Source: Pseudomonas sp. 21 (lineage in GTDB: Bacteria > Pseudomonadota > Gammaproteobacteria > Pseudomonadales > Pseudomonadaceae). Taken from it: DNA of 56,882 bases. The notes beneath the pieces are model-generated. The model saw nothing but the letters and a program-made list of their open reading frames with translations, did no database searches and had not been told where the DNA came from. Every line of letters begins with the position of its first letter. The stretch's first letter is position 1. Below, piece after piece: positions 25,967-35,700 of this stretch. Position numbers and translations under genes: made by a program. The stretch is taken from positions 936,382-993,263 of the forward strand of contig NZ_JYOA01000001.1 of NCBI RefSeq assembly GCF_000955805.1, in the 5' to 3' direction.

Positions 25967-28610
25967 CAAGCGCCTCCATATCCGGCTGCTGCTGCAGTGG
26001 CAGGTGCAGCACGAGGGTCGTGCCGCGGCCGTCGATGCCGTCTTCCACGGTAATCCGCCCACCATGGGCGCCGACCATGCCCTGGCAGATCGCCAGGCCC
26101 AGCCCGGTGCCCTGCCCGCCACGGTCGCCGCGCGCGGCGGTATAGAACATGTCGAAGATCTTCTCGCGCTCGGCCGGTGGAATGCCCGGCCCCTCGTCGC
26201 TGACCAGGAAGCGCAATTCCTCTTCGCCCTGCTCCACCGCCACCCGCAGGCGGCCTTGCGGCGGTGAGAAGCGCGCGGCGTTTTCCAGCACGTTGACCAG
26301 CGCCTGTTCGATCAGCGCGGCATGCACATAGAGCAACGGCAATTCCGGCGGTACACGGGTTTCCACGCGATACGGGGCAACCACGGCACGCAGGCGGTTG
26401 AGCGCGCTGCCGACGATGTCGCCGGGCGACACCCAGTCGCGCGACAGCTTCAGGCCGCCGTGGCCCAGGCGAGTCATGTCCAGCAGGTTCTGGATGTAGC
26501 GGTCCAGGCGCTCAGCCTCGTCGCGGGTGCTTTCCAGCAGCTCACGGCGATCCGGCGGCGGGATCGCGTCGCCCAATGCCAGCAGGCTGTCGATGGCGCC
26601 ACGCATGGAGGTCAGCGGAGTACGCAGGTCATGGCTGACCGAGGCCAGCAGCGCGCTGCGCAGTTGTTCGGTTTCGCCGTGCAGGCGCGCGGCTTCGAGG
26701 TCTTCGGCCAGACGCGCACGGGCCAATGCCTGCGCCAGCGGTTGACCAAGAGCCGCCAGCAAGCGACGGCGCGACCCGGACAACGGTTGCGAATCGCGCG
26801 GGCTGACGCCCAGCAGCGCCAGCGGACCATCCTCGCCGGACAGCGGCCACCACCACCAGCGCCCGCCCGGCAGCGTGCCGGTGCCCAGGCCGGCGGGCTG
26901 GCCATGCTGCCAGGCCCAGTCGGCGGCGGCGCGCTCCTGGTCTTCCAGCGCACGGTTGAGACCACCCTCCAGTTTCCACTCGCCATTGATCCGGCCAAGC
27001 AGGCAGATGTCCAGCTCCGCCCAGCCGCCCAGTTGCTGCACGGCGGCGGCCATCACCGCCTGGCGGTCGGTGGCAGCGGTGAGCTTGCGCGACAGGTCGA
27101 GCAGCTGGCTGGTCTCTTCCTGCGTCTCGCGCAGGGCCTGCAATTGCCGGCGCTGGCGGGCGGCAAGGTTGCCGGTGAGGCCGGCCATGAGCAGGAAGAA
27201 CAGCAGCGTCAGCACGTCTTCTTCGCGCTGGATGGAGAAGGAGAAATGCGGCGGGATGAACAGGAAGTCGTAAGCCAGGAACGACAGCACCGCGCAGGCC
27301 AGCGCCGGGCCGAGGCTGCTGCGCACCGCCACCAGCAGCACGGCGGCGAGGAACACCAGGGAGATGTTCGGCAGCTCCAGCACGCTGGCCACGCCCCAGG
27401 CCAGGGCACTGGCGCCAGCGGCAGCCAGCGCGGCGAGCAGGTAGTTGCCCCAGGGCCAGGGGGTTTGCGGACGGGCCTTGGGCGGCGCGAGGTCGGCCTC
27501 GCTGTCGAGCACGCTGATCTCCAGCCCGTCGCCCAGGCGCAGCAGGCGTGCCGCCAGGCCACCGCCGAACAGCTGGCGATACCAGCGTTGTCGTGAACGG
27601 CCGACCAGCAACAGCGTGGCGCGACGCTCCTTGGCGTGTTCGACCAGGGTGCGCGCGACTTCGCCACCGCGCAGCTCCACCACGTCGCCGCCCAGGCGCT
27701 CGGCCAGTTGCTGGGCGCTCTGCAATTGCATGCGCGACTCTTCGCTGCGCGCCTCGCCGGTATCCACATGCACCAGCGACCAGGGCAGGTGGCGGCGCTC
27801 GGCGACTCGGCTGGCGTGGCGCACCAGACGTTCGGCGTTGTGTTCGCCATCCACGCCGACCAGCAGGCGCCCGCGCACGGCCGGCGCCTCGCCGCCCTGC
27901 TGGCGGTAGCGATGGGCAAGGTCGGCATCGACCCGCGCGGCGGCCGTCTGCATGGCCAGCTCGCGCAGCGCGGTGAGGTTGGTCTGGCTGAAGAAGGCGT
28001 CGATGGCGGCGCGGGCCTGTTCGGGCACGTAGACCTTGCCCTCGCGCAGGCGCTCCAGCAGTTCGCGCGGCGGCAGGTCCACCAGCAGCAGTTCGAAGGC
28101 CTCCTGCAGCACCCAGTCGGGCAGGGTTTCGCGCACCTGCACGCCGGTGATATCGCGCACCTGGTCGTTGAGGCTTTCCAGGTGCTGGACGTTGACCGTG
28201 GTGTAGACGTCGATGCCGGCGGAGAGCAGTTCCTGGATGTCCTGCCAGCGCTTGGCGTGGCGGCTGCCGGGGGCGTTGCTGTGGGCCAGCTCGTCCACCA
28301 GCGCCAGCGTCGGCGGGTCGGCGAGCAGGCCGTCGAGGTCCATTTCTTCGAGGGTGATGCCACGGTAGACGGAGCGCTTGAGCGCCTGCTGCGGCAAGCC
28401 GGCGAGCAGTGCTTCGGTTTCGGCGCGGCCGTGGGTTTCGACGATGCCGACGCGCAGCTTGACGCCCTGGCGCAGCTGGCTCTGGGCAGCCAGGAGCATG
28501 GCGTAGGTCTTGCCGACGCCCGGCGCGGCGCCGAGGAAAACCTTGAGGCGGCCACGGCCCATGGCGGGCAGGTCGGCCAGCAGGGCGTCGGCGCGGTTGG
28601 GGTCGGTCAT
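25953..28610 (-). CDS. kdpD: Osmosensitive potassium sensor histidine kinase
   Basis: An 885-residue sensor kinase of full family length. The N-terminal KdpD domain has Walker A GAAPGVGKTY and Walker B LALVDELAHSN. A universal-stress-protein-like domain follows, then the DUF4118 four-helix membrane region (about 395-490), a GAF-like segment, HisKA (SHDLRTPLTSMRG) and HATPase_c (NVLENAARFSP, GPGIP, GTGLGLAICQG). It senses low K+ or salt stress and phosphorylates KdpE. The gene lies between kdpC and kdpE on the same strand; the kdpE start lies inside its 3' end. Confidence 0.96.
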   Translation of the reverse strand: MTDPNRADALLADLPAMGRGRLKVFLGAAPGVGKTYAMLLAAQSQLRQGVKLRVGIVETHGRAETEALLAGLPQQALKRSVYRGITLEEMDLDGLLADPPTLALVDELAHSNAPGSRHAKRWQDIQELLSAGIDVYTTVNVQHLESLNDQVRDITGVQVRETLPDWVLQEAFELLLVDLPPRELLERLREGKVYVPEQARAAIDAFFSQTNLTALRELAMQTAAARVDADLAHRYRQQGGEAPAVRGRLLVGVDGEHNAERLVRHASRVAERRHLPWSLVHVDTGEARSEESRMQLQSAQQLAERLGGDVVELRGGEVARTLVEHAKERRATLLLVGRSRQRWYRQLFGGGLAARLLRLGDGLEISVLDSEADLAPPKARPQTPWPWGNYLLAALAAAGASALAWGVASVLELPNISLVFLAAVLLVAVRSSLGPALACAVLSFLAYDFLFIPPHFSFSIQREEDVLTLLFFLLMAGLTGNLAARQRRQLQALRETQEETSQLLDLSRKLTAATDRQAVMAAAVQQLGGWAELDICLLGRINGEWKLEGGLNRALEDQERAAADWAWQHGQPAGLGTGTLPGGRWWWWPLSGEDGPLALLGVSPRDSQPLSGSRRRLLAALGQPLAQALARARLAEDLEAARLHGETEQLRSALLASVSHDLRTPLTSMRGAIDSLLALGDAIPPPDRRELLESTRDEAERLDRYIQNLLDMTRLGHGGLKLSRDWVSPGDIVGSALNRLRAVVAPYRVETRVPPELPLLYVHAALIEQALVNVLENAARFSPPQGRLRVAVEQGEEELRFLVSDEGPGIPPAEREKIFDMFYTAARGDRGGQGTGLGLAICQGMVGAHGGRITVEDGIDGRGTTLVLHLPLQQQPDMEALDAAV

Positions 28611-28667
28611 GTGGCTATCCTCGGGGCGCTCATGGCGCCCACTGCTGAGAGGATGGGAGCTGGAAAG

Positions 28668-28702
28668 CCCCTCACCCCAGCCCCCTCCCAGCGGGAGAGG
28701 GA
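28668..28702. repeat. Degenerate family D palindrome in the kdpC-kdpD gap
   Basis: CCCCTCACCCCAGCCCCCTC followed by CCAGCGGGAGAGGGA, a variant D repeat within the 165-bp space between kdpC and kdpD. Confidence 0.7.
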
Positions 28703-28775
28703 GCCGTCCTCTGCCGCTGGACGGTACTGCGTTCCTCTACATGCCGTGGCAGAGCTCGGCACTTGGCGCTGGAGT

Positions 28776-29324
28776 CTAGCGAGGCAGGCTGGCCAGGGCC
28801 ATGTTCAGCGCCAGCACGTTGACCACGGCGGGGCCGATCAGCGGGCGCTCGGTGTTCGCCTCCACCAGCTTCTCCAGGCTCGCCGCCGGTACGCCGCGCT
28901 CCAGGGCGATGCGCGGCACCTGGTACAGCGCGGCGGCGGGCGGCAGTTGCGGGTCGAGACCGCTGCCGGAGGTGGTGACCAGCGCCAGCGGCACCGGCTG
29001 CGCGCCGATCTGCTGGGCGGCGGCATCCTTGGCGATACGTTCGGCCAGCGCCGGGTTGCCGGGCGCGAGGTTGCTGGCACTGCTGGAGACGCTGGCGAAG
29101 TCGCCGGCCGAGGGGCGCGGATGGAACCACTGGGCGCCGTCGAATTTCTGCGCGATCAGCGCCGAGCCGCGCACGTTGCCGTTCTCGTCGCGCACCAGGC
29201 TGCCATTGGCCTGGTCGTGGAAGGCCACCTGGGCGATGCCGGTGACGGCCAGCGGGTAGGCAACACCGGTGATCGCGCTGAGCAGGACCAGCGAAGCGAT
29301 GGCGGGGCGGAGTTGGTTGAGCAT
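28776..29324 (-). CDS. kdpC: Potassium-transporting ATPase subunit C
   Basis: A 182-residue KdpC subunit with one N-terminal transmembrane segment ([23 protein letters not shown]) and a periplasmic-side domain containing conserved RPSAGDF, SGSNLAP-like [12 protein letters not shown] and [14 protein letters not shown] motifs. It stabilises the KdpFABC complex and aids nucleotide binding to KdpB. GAGGA precedes the ATG. It is separated from kdpB by 216 bp of repeats, unlike the tight junctions seen in E. coli. Confidence 0.95.
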   Translation of the reverse strand: MLNQLRPAIASLVLLSAITGVAYPLAVTGIAQVAFHDQANGSLVRDENGNVRGSALIAQKFDGAQWFHPRPSAGDFASVSSSASNLAPGNPALAERIAKDAAAQQIGAQPVPLALVTTSGSGLDPQLPPAAALYQVPRIALERGVPAASLEKLVEANTERPLIGPAVVNVLALNMALASLPR

Positions 29325-29363
29325 GTTGGTGTTCCTCTGTTGGGTTCGGAGCGGGGCTGGTTA

Positions 29364-29412
29364 CCCTCTCCTCCGCCCTCTGACTAGGCGTCCCCCCCTG
29401 AAGGGAGAGGGC
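29364..29412. repeat. Family D palindrome interrupted by the 14-bp insert
   Basis: CCCTCTCCTCCGCCCTCT, then GACTAGGCGTCCCC (29382-29395), then CCCTGAAGGGAGAGGGC. Removing the 14 bp restores the repeat seen intact at 8490-8524. The insert differs at one base from that in the family A repeat at 15193. Confidence 0.85.
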
Positions 29413-29454
29413 GTTGTTCGGTGCATCCGGCCAGTTCAGCGCCGGGCGTGGCCT

Positions 29455-29531
29455 GTAGGAGCGAGCTTGCTCGCGAACAGTCATCCGGCTGCTCCGGCGC
29501 TCGGGCGGTTCGCGAGCAAGCTCGCTCCTAC
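29455..29531. repeat. Inverted pair of family A palindromes in the kdpB-kdpC gap
   Basis: Facing intact copies (29455-29477 and 29508-29531) about 10 bp downstream of the kdpB stop, inside the kdp operon. Confidence 0.9.
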
Positions 29532-29540
29532 GAAGAGCCG

Positions 29541-31601
29541 TCAGGCGAGGCCGATGGCGACGAGCAGCATGTCGATCACCTTGATCCCCACGAACGGCGC
29601 GACCAGCCCGCCCACGCCATAAATCAGCAGGTTGCGTCGCAACAGCTGCGAGGCATCGCTGGCCTGCACGCGCACGCCGCGCAGGGCCAGGGGGATCAGC
29701 GCGACGATGATCAGCGCGTTGAACACGATGGCCGAAAGGATGGCGCTCTGCGGGCTGGCCAGCTTCATCACGTTAAGCACGCCCAGTTGCGGGTAGATGC
29801 CGGCGAACAGCGCGGGAAGGATGGCGAAGTACTTGGCCACGTCGTTGGCCACCGAGAAGGTGGTCAGCGCGCCACGGGTCACCAGCAGCTCTTTGCCCAC
29901 CTGCACCACGTCCAGCAGCTTGGTCGGGTCGCTGTCCAGGTCCACCAGGTTGGCGGCCTCGCGGGCGGCCTGGGTGCCGTCGTTCATGGCCATGCCGACG
30001 TCCGCCTGGGCAAGGGCCGGGGCATCGTTGGCGCCGTCGCCGCACATGGCGACCATGCGCCCCTCGCCCTGCTCCTGGCGTATGCGCGCCAGCTTCTTCT
30101 CCGGGGTGGCTTCGGCGATCACGTCGTCCACCCCCGCTTCGGCGGCGATGGCGGCGGCGGTCAGCGGGTTGTCGCCGGTCACCATCACGGTGCGGATGCC
30201 CATGCGGCGCAGTTCGGCGAAGCGCTCGCGGATGCCCGGCTTGACCACGTCCTTGAGGTGGATGACGCCCAACAGCTTGCCGTCGGCCACCACCAGCAGC
30301 GGCGTACCGCCGCTCTGGGCGATGCGCTCGATGTCCTTGGCCAGGCTTTCCGGCATCTGCGCGCGGTCCAGGCCAACGAAGGCCAGCGCGGCGTCCACCG
30401 CGCCCTTGCGGTAGACGTGGCCGTCCATGTCGATGCCCGACAGGCGCGTCTCGGCGCTGAAGGCAATCGGCGTCACACGGTTGCGCTCGGGCTCCGGCAG
30501 GATGATCTGCGCCCGCAGGAACTCCACGATGGATTTGCCTTCCGGCGTATCGTCCGCCAGCGAGGCAAGGAACGCACCTTCGGCCAGTTCCAGCGGCTGC
30601 ACGCCGGGAGCGGTATGCAGTGCACTGCAGCGGCGGTTGCCGAAGGTGATGGTGCCGGTCTTGTCGAGCATCAGCACGTGCACGTCCCCCGCCGCTTCCA
30701 CGGCGCGGCCGGACTTGGCGATGACGTTCAGGCGCACCAGGCGGTCCATCCCGGCGATGCCGATGGCCGAGAGCAGGCCGCCGATGGTGGTGGGGATCAG
30801 GGTCACCAGCAGCGCCACCAGGAACACCAGCGGCAGGTTGCCGCCGGCGAACAGGGCGAAGGGCTTGAGGGTCACGACCACCAGCAGGAAGATCAGCGTC
30901 AGGCCGATCAGCAGGATGTCCAGCGCCACCTCGTTGGGGGTCTTCTGCCGCTTGGCGCCTTCCACCAGCGCAATCATGCGGTCGAGGGTGGACTCGCCGG
31001 GGTTGGCGGTGATCTTCACCAGCAGCCAGTCGGACACCAGCCGGGTGTTGCCGGTCACGGCCGAGCGGTCGCCGCCGGACTCGCGGATCACCGGCGCGGA
31101 TTCGCCGGTGATGGCGGCCTCGTTGACCGCCGCCACGCCCTCGATCACCTCGCCGTCGCCGGGGATCAGCTCGCCGGCTTCGACGCGCACCACGTCGCCC
31201 TTGCGCAGGCTGCTGGCGGCGACTTTCTCGAACTTGCCGTTCACCGCCATGCGCATGGCCTGCAGGCCCTGGGTGCCGGCCTTGAGGCTGTCGGCGCGGG
31301 CCTTGCCGCGGCCTTCGGCGAGGGCTTCGGCGAAGTTGGCGAAGAGCACGGTGAACCACAGCCACACGGCGATCTGCACGGCGACGAAGGTCGGCACGGC
31401 TTCACCGCCGACCACGCAGAGTACGGTGGTCAGCACGGCGGTCAGGGCCACCACCAGCATCACCGGCGAGCGTTGCAGCTGGCGTGGGTCGAGCTTGACG
31501 AAGGCCTGCAGCAGCGCCGGCTTCCACAGGGCGGACAGCGCGGTGGTCGGGCGTTTCTCGATGGCCTTGTTCAGGGCCAGTTCCTGGGTTTTAGCGTTCA
31601 T
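29541..31601 (-). CDS. kdpB: Potassium-transporting P-type ATPase subunit B
   Basis: The 686-residue ATP-hydrolysing subunit, a type IA P-type ATPase. The actuator motif TGES, the phosphorylated aspartate in [12 protein letters not shown], the nucleotide-binding KGA region ([10 protein letters not shown]), and the hinge [10 protein letters not shown] followed by [10 protein letters not shown] are all present. Membrane helices are arranged as in the family. kdpA ends 10 bp upstream. The 3' side is followed by a repeat pair. Confidence 0.97.
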   Translation of the reverse strand: MNAKTQELALNKAIEKRPTTALSALWKPALLQAFVKLDPRQLQRSPVMLVVALTAVLTTVLCVVGGEAVPTFVAVQIAVWLWFTVLFANFAEALAEGRGKARADSLKAGTQGLQAMRMAVNGKFEKVAASSLRKGDVVRVEAGELIPGDGEVIEGVAAVNEAAITGESAPVIRESGGDRSAVTGNTRLVSDWLLVKITANPGESTLDRMIALVEGAKRQKTPNEVALDILLIGLTLIFLLVVVTLKPFALFAGGNLPLVFLVALLVTLIPTTIGGLLSAIGIAGMDRLVRLNVIAKSGRAVEAAGDVHVLMLDKTGTITFGNRRCSALHTAPGVQPLELAEGAFLASLADDTPEGKSIVEFLRAQIILPEPERNRVTPIAFSAETRLSGIDMDGHVYRKGAVDAALAFVGLDRAQMPESLAKDIERIAQSGGTPLLVVADGKLLGVIHLKDVVKPGIRERFAELRRMGIRTVMVTGDNPLTAAAIAAEAGVDDVIAEATPEKKLARIRQEQGEGRMVAMCGDGANDAPALAQADVGMAMNDGTQAAREAANLVDLDSDPTKLLDVVQVGKELLVTRGALTTFSVANDVAKYFAILPALFAGIYPQLGVLNVMKLASPQSAILSAIVFNALIIVALIPLALRGVRVQASDASQLLRRNLLIYGVGGLVAPFVGIKVIDMLLVAIGLA

Positions 31602-31611
31602 TGCAGGTTCC

Positions 31612-33306
31612 TCAGAAACCGAGCGTCAGGTGATCGGCCACCGGGCCCAGCACCAGCGTCGGCAGGAAGTTCAGGCCGCCGACCAGCAGGATGGTCGCGG
31701 TCAGCAGGCTGACGAACAGCAGGCCGTGGGTCGGGAAGCTGTTGGGGCCGACGGGCGTGGCCTTCTTCGCCGCCAGGCTGCCGGCGATCGCCAGTACCGG
31801 GAGGATGTAGCCGAAGCGGCCGATCAGCATGGCCAGGGCGATCATCAGGTTGTGGAACGGCGTGTTGGCGCCGAAGCCACCGAAGGCCGAGCCGTTGTTC
31901 GCGGTGCCCGAGGTGTAGGCGTAGAGCAGCTGGCTGAAGCCGTGGGCGCCGGGGTTGCTGACCGCCGAGGCCGGGCCGGGCAGGCTGGCGGCAATGGCGC
32001 CGAGCACCAGTACGCCGACCGGCATCACCAGCAGGGTCGCGACCAGCAGGCGGACTTCGCGGGCTTCGAGTTTCTTGCCGAGGTATTCCGGGGTGCGTCC
32101 GACCATCAGCCCGGCGAGGAACACGGCGATCAGGACAAACAGCAGCATGCCGTAGAGCCCCGCGCCGACGCCGCCGAAGATCACTTCGCCGACCATCATG
32201 TTGAGCATCGCGACCATGCCCGACAGCGGGTTGAGGCTGTCATGCATGGCGTTCACCGAGCCGTTGGAAGCCGCCGTGGTGGTCACCGCCCAGAGCACGC
32301 TGGCGGTGGTGCCGAAGCGGCTTTCCTTGCCTTCCAGCGGCGCGACCTGCTCCACCGGCAGCGCACTGAGCGCCGGGTTCGGCTGGTACTCGGCCCACAG
32401 CGATACGCCCAGGCCGAGGGCGAACAGAACCAGCATGCAGCCGAGGATGGCGCGGCTCTGGCGCAGGTCCTTCACGTAGTGGCCGAAGGTGAACACCAGC
32501 GCGGCCGGGATCAGGATGATCGACACGACCTCGAACAGGTTGCTCCAGATGGTCGGGTTCTCGAACGGGTGCGCCGAGTTCACGCCGAAGAAGCCGCCGC
32601 CGTTGGTGCCCAGTTGCTTGATGGCGATCTGGCTGGCCGCCGGGCCCAGCGGGATGGACTGGTCGGCGCCCTGCACGGTCAGCGCGTGGGCATAGTCGAG
32701 GAAGGTCTGCGGCACGCCCTGCCAGACCAGCAGCAGCGCCAGCAGCAGGCACAGCGGGATCAGTCCGTAGAGAGTGGCGCGGGTCAGGTCGACCCAGAAG
32801 TTGCCCAGGTTGTTCGTCGACTTGCGCGAGATGCCACGGGCCAAGGCCACCAGCACGGCCAGGCCGACGGCGGCGCTGACGAAGTTCTGCACGGTCAGGC
32901 CGAGCATCTGGCTCAGGTAGCTGAGCGAAGCTTCGCCGCTGTAGGCCTGCCAGTTGGTGTTGGTGACGAAACTCACCGCGGTGTTGAACGCCAGCGTCCA
33001 CTCCAGGCCCGGCAGGTGCTGCGGGTTGAGCGGCAGGCCGCCCTGCAGCATGAGGATGGCGAACAGCAGCACCAGCCCCACCAGGTTGAACGCCAGCAGG
33101 GCCAGGGTGTAGCGCTTCCAGTCCTGCTCGTCTTCGGAGTGGATGCCGCACGCGCGATAAATGGCCCGTTCCACCGGCAGCAACAGGGGGCTGAGGAAGG
33201 TGCGCTGCCCCTCCATCACCTTGTAGTAGAAGCGCCCGAGGAAAGGCGCCGGCACCAGCACCAGCGCCAGGAAGGCAACGATCAGCAATACGTCATGGCT
33301 GTTCAT
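31612..33306 (-). CDS. kdpA: Potassium-transporting ATPase subunit A
   Basis: The 564-residue K+-selective channel-like subunit, with about ten transmembrane helices and several degenerate selectivity-filter loops (for example [45 protein letters not shown]). ATG 33306 is preceded by AGGAG at five-base spacing; an in-frame GTG at 33312 falls directly on that ribosome-binding site and was rejected. kdpF ends 8 bp upstream, and kdpB follows by 10 bp. Confidence 0.97.
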   Translation of the reverse strand: MNSHDVLLIVAFLALVLVPAPFLGRFYYKVMEGQRTFLSPLLLPVERAIYRACGIHSEDEQDWKRYTLALLAFNLVGLVLLFAILMLQGGLPLNPQHLPGLEWTLAFNTAVSFVTNTNWQAYSGEASLSYLSQMLGLTVQNFVSAAVGLAVLVALARGISRKSTNNLGNFWVDLTRATLYGLIPLCLLLALLLVWQGVPQTFLDYAHALTVQGADQSIPLGPAASQIAIKQLGTNGGGFFGVNSAHPFENPTIWSNLFEVVSIILIPAALVFTFGHYVKDLRQSRAILGCMLVLFALGLGVSLWAEYQPNPALSALPVEQVAPLEGKESRFGTTASVLWAVTTTAASNGSVNAMHDSLNPLSGMVAMLNMMVGEVIFGGVGAGLYGMLLFVLIAVFLAGLMVGRTPEYLGKKLEAREVRLLVATLLVMPVGVLVLGAIAASLPGPASAVSNPGAHGFSQLLYAYTSGTANNGSAFGGFGANTPFHNLMIALAMLIGRFGYILPVLAIAGSLAAKKATPVGPNSFPTHGLLFVSLLTATILLVGGLNFLPTLVLGPVADHLTLGF

Positions 33307-33314
33307 GGCCACTC

Positions 33315-33404
33315 CTAGGAACGGTCGGCGCGCAGCAGCGCCACCAGCAGGTAGATGAACAGTCCCGTGGCCAGGACCAGTGACACACCGTCGAGCACGC
33401 TCAT
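33315..33404 (-). CDS. kdpF: Potassium-transporting ATPase subunit F
   Basis: A 29-residue single-span peptide (MSVLDGVSLVLATGLFIYLL and on to ADRS) that stabilises the KdpFABC complex. GAGGAG lies 10 nt upstream of the ATG. It is the first gene of the kdpFABCDE operon and starts 8 bp before kdpA. It is short enough to be missed by automatic callers, but its position and the ATGLFIYLLVALLRA core are diagnostic. Confidence 0.93.
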   Translation of the reverse strand: MSVLDGVSLVLATGLFIYLLVALLRADRS

Positions 33405-33515
33405 GATTGCTTTCTCCTCACGCGGGCGACTCCATCGCTTGGGCGGCCGTTGCCGCCTGACGGAAATTTTCCGCAAGCTGCGCGTAAAGGAGCGATTCCC
33501 GGCCCCGGCCGGCGG

Positions 33516-33536
33516 CATAAAGAAAGCGTAAAAAAC
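33516..33536 (-). promoter_or_regulatory. Candidate KdpE-binding T-rich site upstream of kdpF
   Basis: On the minus strand this reads TTTTTTACGCTTTCTTTAT, about 112 bp upstream of kdpF. It resembles the T-rich KdpE target known in E. coli. The assignment rests on similarity and position only. The same 321-bp gap (33405-33725) must also hold the promoter of the divergent response regulator; nothing else in it is recognised. Confidence 0.4.
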
Positions 33537-33725
33537 CGCTCTGGCGCGGTGATCGGAAGACTTTGTATCGATCCCGATACAGAGCGGACACGCTGGCGAC
33601 ACCCACGCACCGCAGCCTCGCCGACCATGGCCCGCGCACGCGATGACGGGTTAGCATGCGAACGTCGCATGCCCCTGGCGGCCCCTGGCCATCCTGCCCC
33701 ACGTTTTCCCGCGACAGGTTTCTTC

Positions 33726-34481
33726 ATGTACCCGACCACTACCGACGACCCACGCCGCTGGACTACCCGTGCCCTGCTGGTGGATGACGACGAGCCAATC
33801 CGCGAGCTGCTCTGCGGCTACCTCGCGCGCTTCAACATCGAGACCCACGGCGTCGCCGACGGCGTCGAAATGCGTCGCGCGCTGGAGAACGAAAGCTTCG
33901 ACGTGGTGGTGCTGGACCTGATGCTGCCCGGCGAAGACGGCCTGTCCCTGTGCCGCTACCTGCGTGCCGAGTCGGACATCCCGATCCTCATGCTGACCGC
34001 ACGCTGCGAGCCGGCGGACCGCATCATCGGCCTGGAACTGGGCGCCGACGACTACATGGCCAAGCCCTTCGAGCCACGCGAACTGGTAGCGCGTATCCAG
34101 ACCATCCTGCGCCGCGTGCGCGACACCAGCCTCACCAGCGAGGAAGGCGCCCGCGGCGAACCGCGCGCCCAGGTGCGCTTCGACCAGTGGCGCCTGGATA
34201 GCGTGCTGCGCCAGCTGCATGCACCGGATGGCCTGGTGGTGCCGCTGTCCAACGCCGAATTCCGCCTGCTCTGGGTGTTCCTCGAACGCCCACGGCGGGT
34301 GCTCAACCGCGAACTGCTGCTGGACGCCGCCCGTGGCCGTGCCATCGAAGCCTTCGACCGCAGCATCGACCTGCTGGTCTCGCGCCTGCGGCAGAAGCTC
34401 GGCGACGATCCGCGCTCGCCCCGGCTGATCAAGACCGTGCGCGGCGAAGGGTACTTGTTCGATGTCCGCGATATCGCCTGA
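33726..34481 (+). CDS. OmpR-family response regulator
   Basis: A 251-residue two-component regulator. The receiver domain has the acidic pocket LVDDDEP (19-25), phospho-acceptor D64 (VVLDLMLPGEDG) and switch lysine in YMAKPFEPRE. The C-terminal winged helix (about 150-245) ends SRLRQKLGDDPRSPRLIKTVRGEGYLF, a typical OmpR recognition region. The start at 33726 begins the domain; a longer open frame upstream has no homology. It is divergent from kdpF. The partner kinase gene starts inside its last codons (20-bp overlap). The regulon is unknown; the EF-hand gene downstream is a candidate. Confidence 0.9.
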   Translation: MYPTTTDDPRRWTTRALLVDDDEPIRELLCGYLARFNIETHGVADGVEMRRALENESFDVVVLDLMLPGEDGLSLCRYLRAESDIPILMLTARCEPADRIIGLELGADDYMAKPFEPRELVARIQTILRRVRDTSLTSEEGARGEPRAQVRFDQWRLDSVLRQLHAPDGLVVPLSNAEFRLLWVFLERPRRVLNRELLLDAARGRAIEAFDRSIDLLVSRLRQKLGDDPRSPRLIKTVRGEGYLFDVRDIA

Positions 34482-35592
34482 GTCCGCGCCCGAGCGCGCG
34501 AAGGAAAAGCCCCTGGAGCGCGCCGACAGCCTGTTCGCCCGGTTGTTCGGGGTATTCCTGCTGGCCATCGTGGTCGCGCACCTGCTGGCCTTCGCCTGGT
34601 TCCATCACTACGGCCCACGTCACGAGCCGCCGCCCCCGCCGCCTTCGGAACAGGGATTCGAGCGCGGCCCGCCGCCGGAAGGTTTCCCGGCAGGCCGCGA
34701 GGGCATGCGTCCGCCGCCCCCACCGCCCGGCCCGCGCCTGCCGTTCTGGAGCGTTCCGTTCGCGTTCCAGCTGCTGACGCTGATCCTCGCCGCCTATGTC
34801 GGCGCACGCCTGCTGGCCCGCCCGGTACAACACATGGGCGATGCCGCACTACGCCTCTCCGAGGACCTGGACAGCCCGCCGCTGCCGGAAACCGGCCCGC
34901 GCGAAGCACGTCAGGCCGCCCACGCCTTCAATCGCATGCGCGAACGTATCCGCGAACAGGTGCAGCAGCGCAGCCGCATGCTGGTAGCGGTGTCCCATGA
35001 CCTGCGCACCCCGCTGTCGCGGCTGCGCCTGCGCGTCGAGGAAATCGACAACCCGCAGCTGCGCACCCGCATCGGCCAGGACCTCGCCGAGATGATCGGC
35101 ATGCTCGATTCCACCCTGCACTACCTGCAGCAGGAGCGCGCCACCGAGCCGCTGCAGTGGTTCGACGTGAAGGCGCTGGCCGACTCCCTCGCCGAGGACG
35201 CCTGCGAACGTGGCGCCGACGTCGGCGTGGAAGGCTTCTGCGCGCCGCTCAAGGTCCAGCCGATGGCGCTGCGCTCGTGCCTGAACAACCTGCTGGACAA
35301 CGCCCTGCGCTACGCCGGTGACGTCAGCATCGAGCTGCGCGACGGCACTCGCGAACTGGAAATCCGCGTACGCGACCATGGTCCCGGCATTCCCGCCGAG
35401 CTGCGCGAGCAGGTGTTCGAACCCTTCTTCCGCCTGGAAGGTTCGCGCAACCGCAACTCCGGCGGCGTCGGCCTGGGCCTTGCCATCGCCCGCGATGCCG
35501 CGCGGCGCCAGGGCGGCGACCTGTACTTCGAGGAAACCCCCGGCGGCGGCGCCACTGCCGTGCTGCGCCTGCCCAGAAGTACAACGGCCTGA
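34462..35592 (+). CDS. Sensor histidine kinase with short proline- and histidine-rich periplasmic loop
   Basis: A 376-residue EnvZ-like kinase. TM1 spans about 30-47. The periplasmic loop of roughly 48 residues (48-95) carries H48, H49 and H54 and two six-proline tracts (56-61 and 84-89). TM2 spans 97-116, followed by HAMP, HisKA with H179 (AVSHDLRTPLSRLR) and HATPase_c (NNLLDNALRYA, DHGPGIP, GGVGLGLAIA). The loop is too small for a folded sensor domain, so direct ion sensing or a partner protein is likely. It overlaps the response regulator by 20 bp. A perfect 9-bp hairpin spans its stop codon. Confidence 0.9.
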   Translation: MSAISPESAPERAKEKPLERADSLFARLFGVFLLAIVVAHLLAFAWFHHYGPRHEPPPPPPSEQGFERGPPPEGFPAGREGMRPPPPPPGPRLPFWSVPFAFQLLTLILAAYVGARLLARPVQHMGDAALRLSEDLDSPPLPETGPREARQAAHAFNRMRERIREQVQQRSRMLVAVSHDLRTPLSRLRLRVEEIDNPQLRTRIGQDLAEMIGMLDSTLHYLQQERATEPLQWFDVKALADSLAEDACERGADVGVEGFCAPLKVQPMALRSCLNNLLDNALRYAGDVSIELRDGTRELEIRVRDHGPGIPAELREQVFEPFFRLEGSRNRNSGGVGLGLAIARDAARRQGGDLYFEETPGGGATAVLRLPRSTTA

Positions 35593-35602
35593 CGCCGTTG
35601 TA
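35580..35602 (+). terminator. Perfect hairpin across the kinase stop codon
   Basis: TACAACGGC / GCCGTTGTA, a 9-bp stem with a 5-nt loop holding the TGA. There is no T-run, so it may attenuate read-through into the EF-hand gene or stabilise the upstream message. Confidence 0.45.
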
Positions 35603-35700
35603 GCCGCCAGCAAACAAAGCGCACAAACCCGCGACACAGGCGGGGCCGAGGCTGTCATCAGCGGAGAACCCTCCGCGTTGGCAACCACGGAGACTCTCCC

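Noticed and set aside
30427..33318. A 963-codon open frame antisense to kdpA and kdpB
   Set aside because: It is a GC-rich shadow frame with Arg/His/Gln-biased low-complexity content, no domain and no ribosome-binding site. The opposite strand encodes complete KdpA and KdpB.
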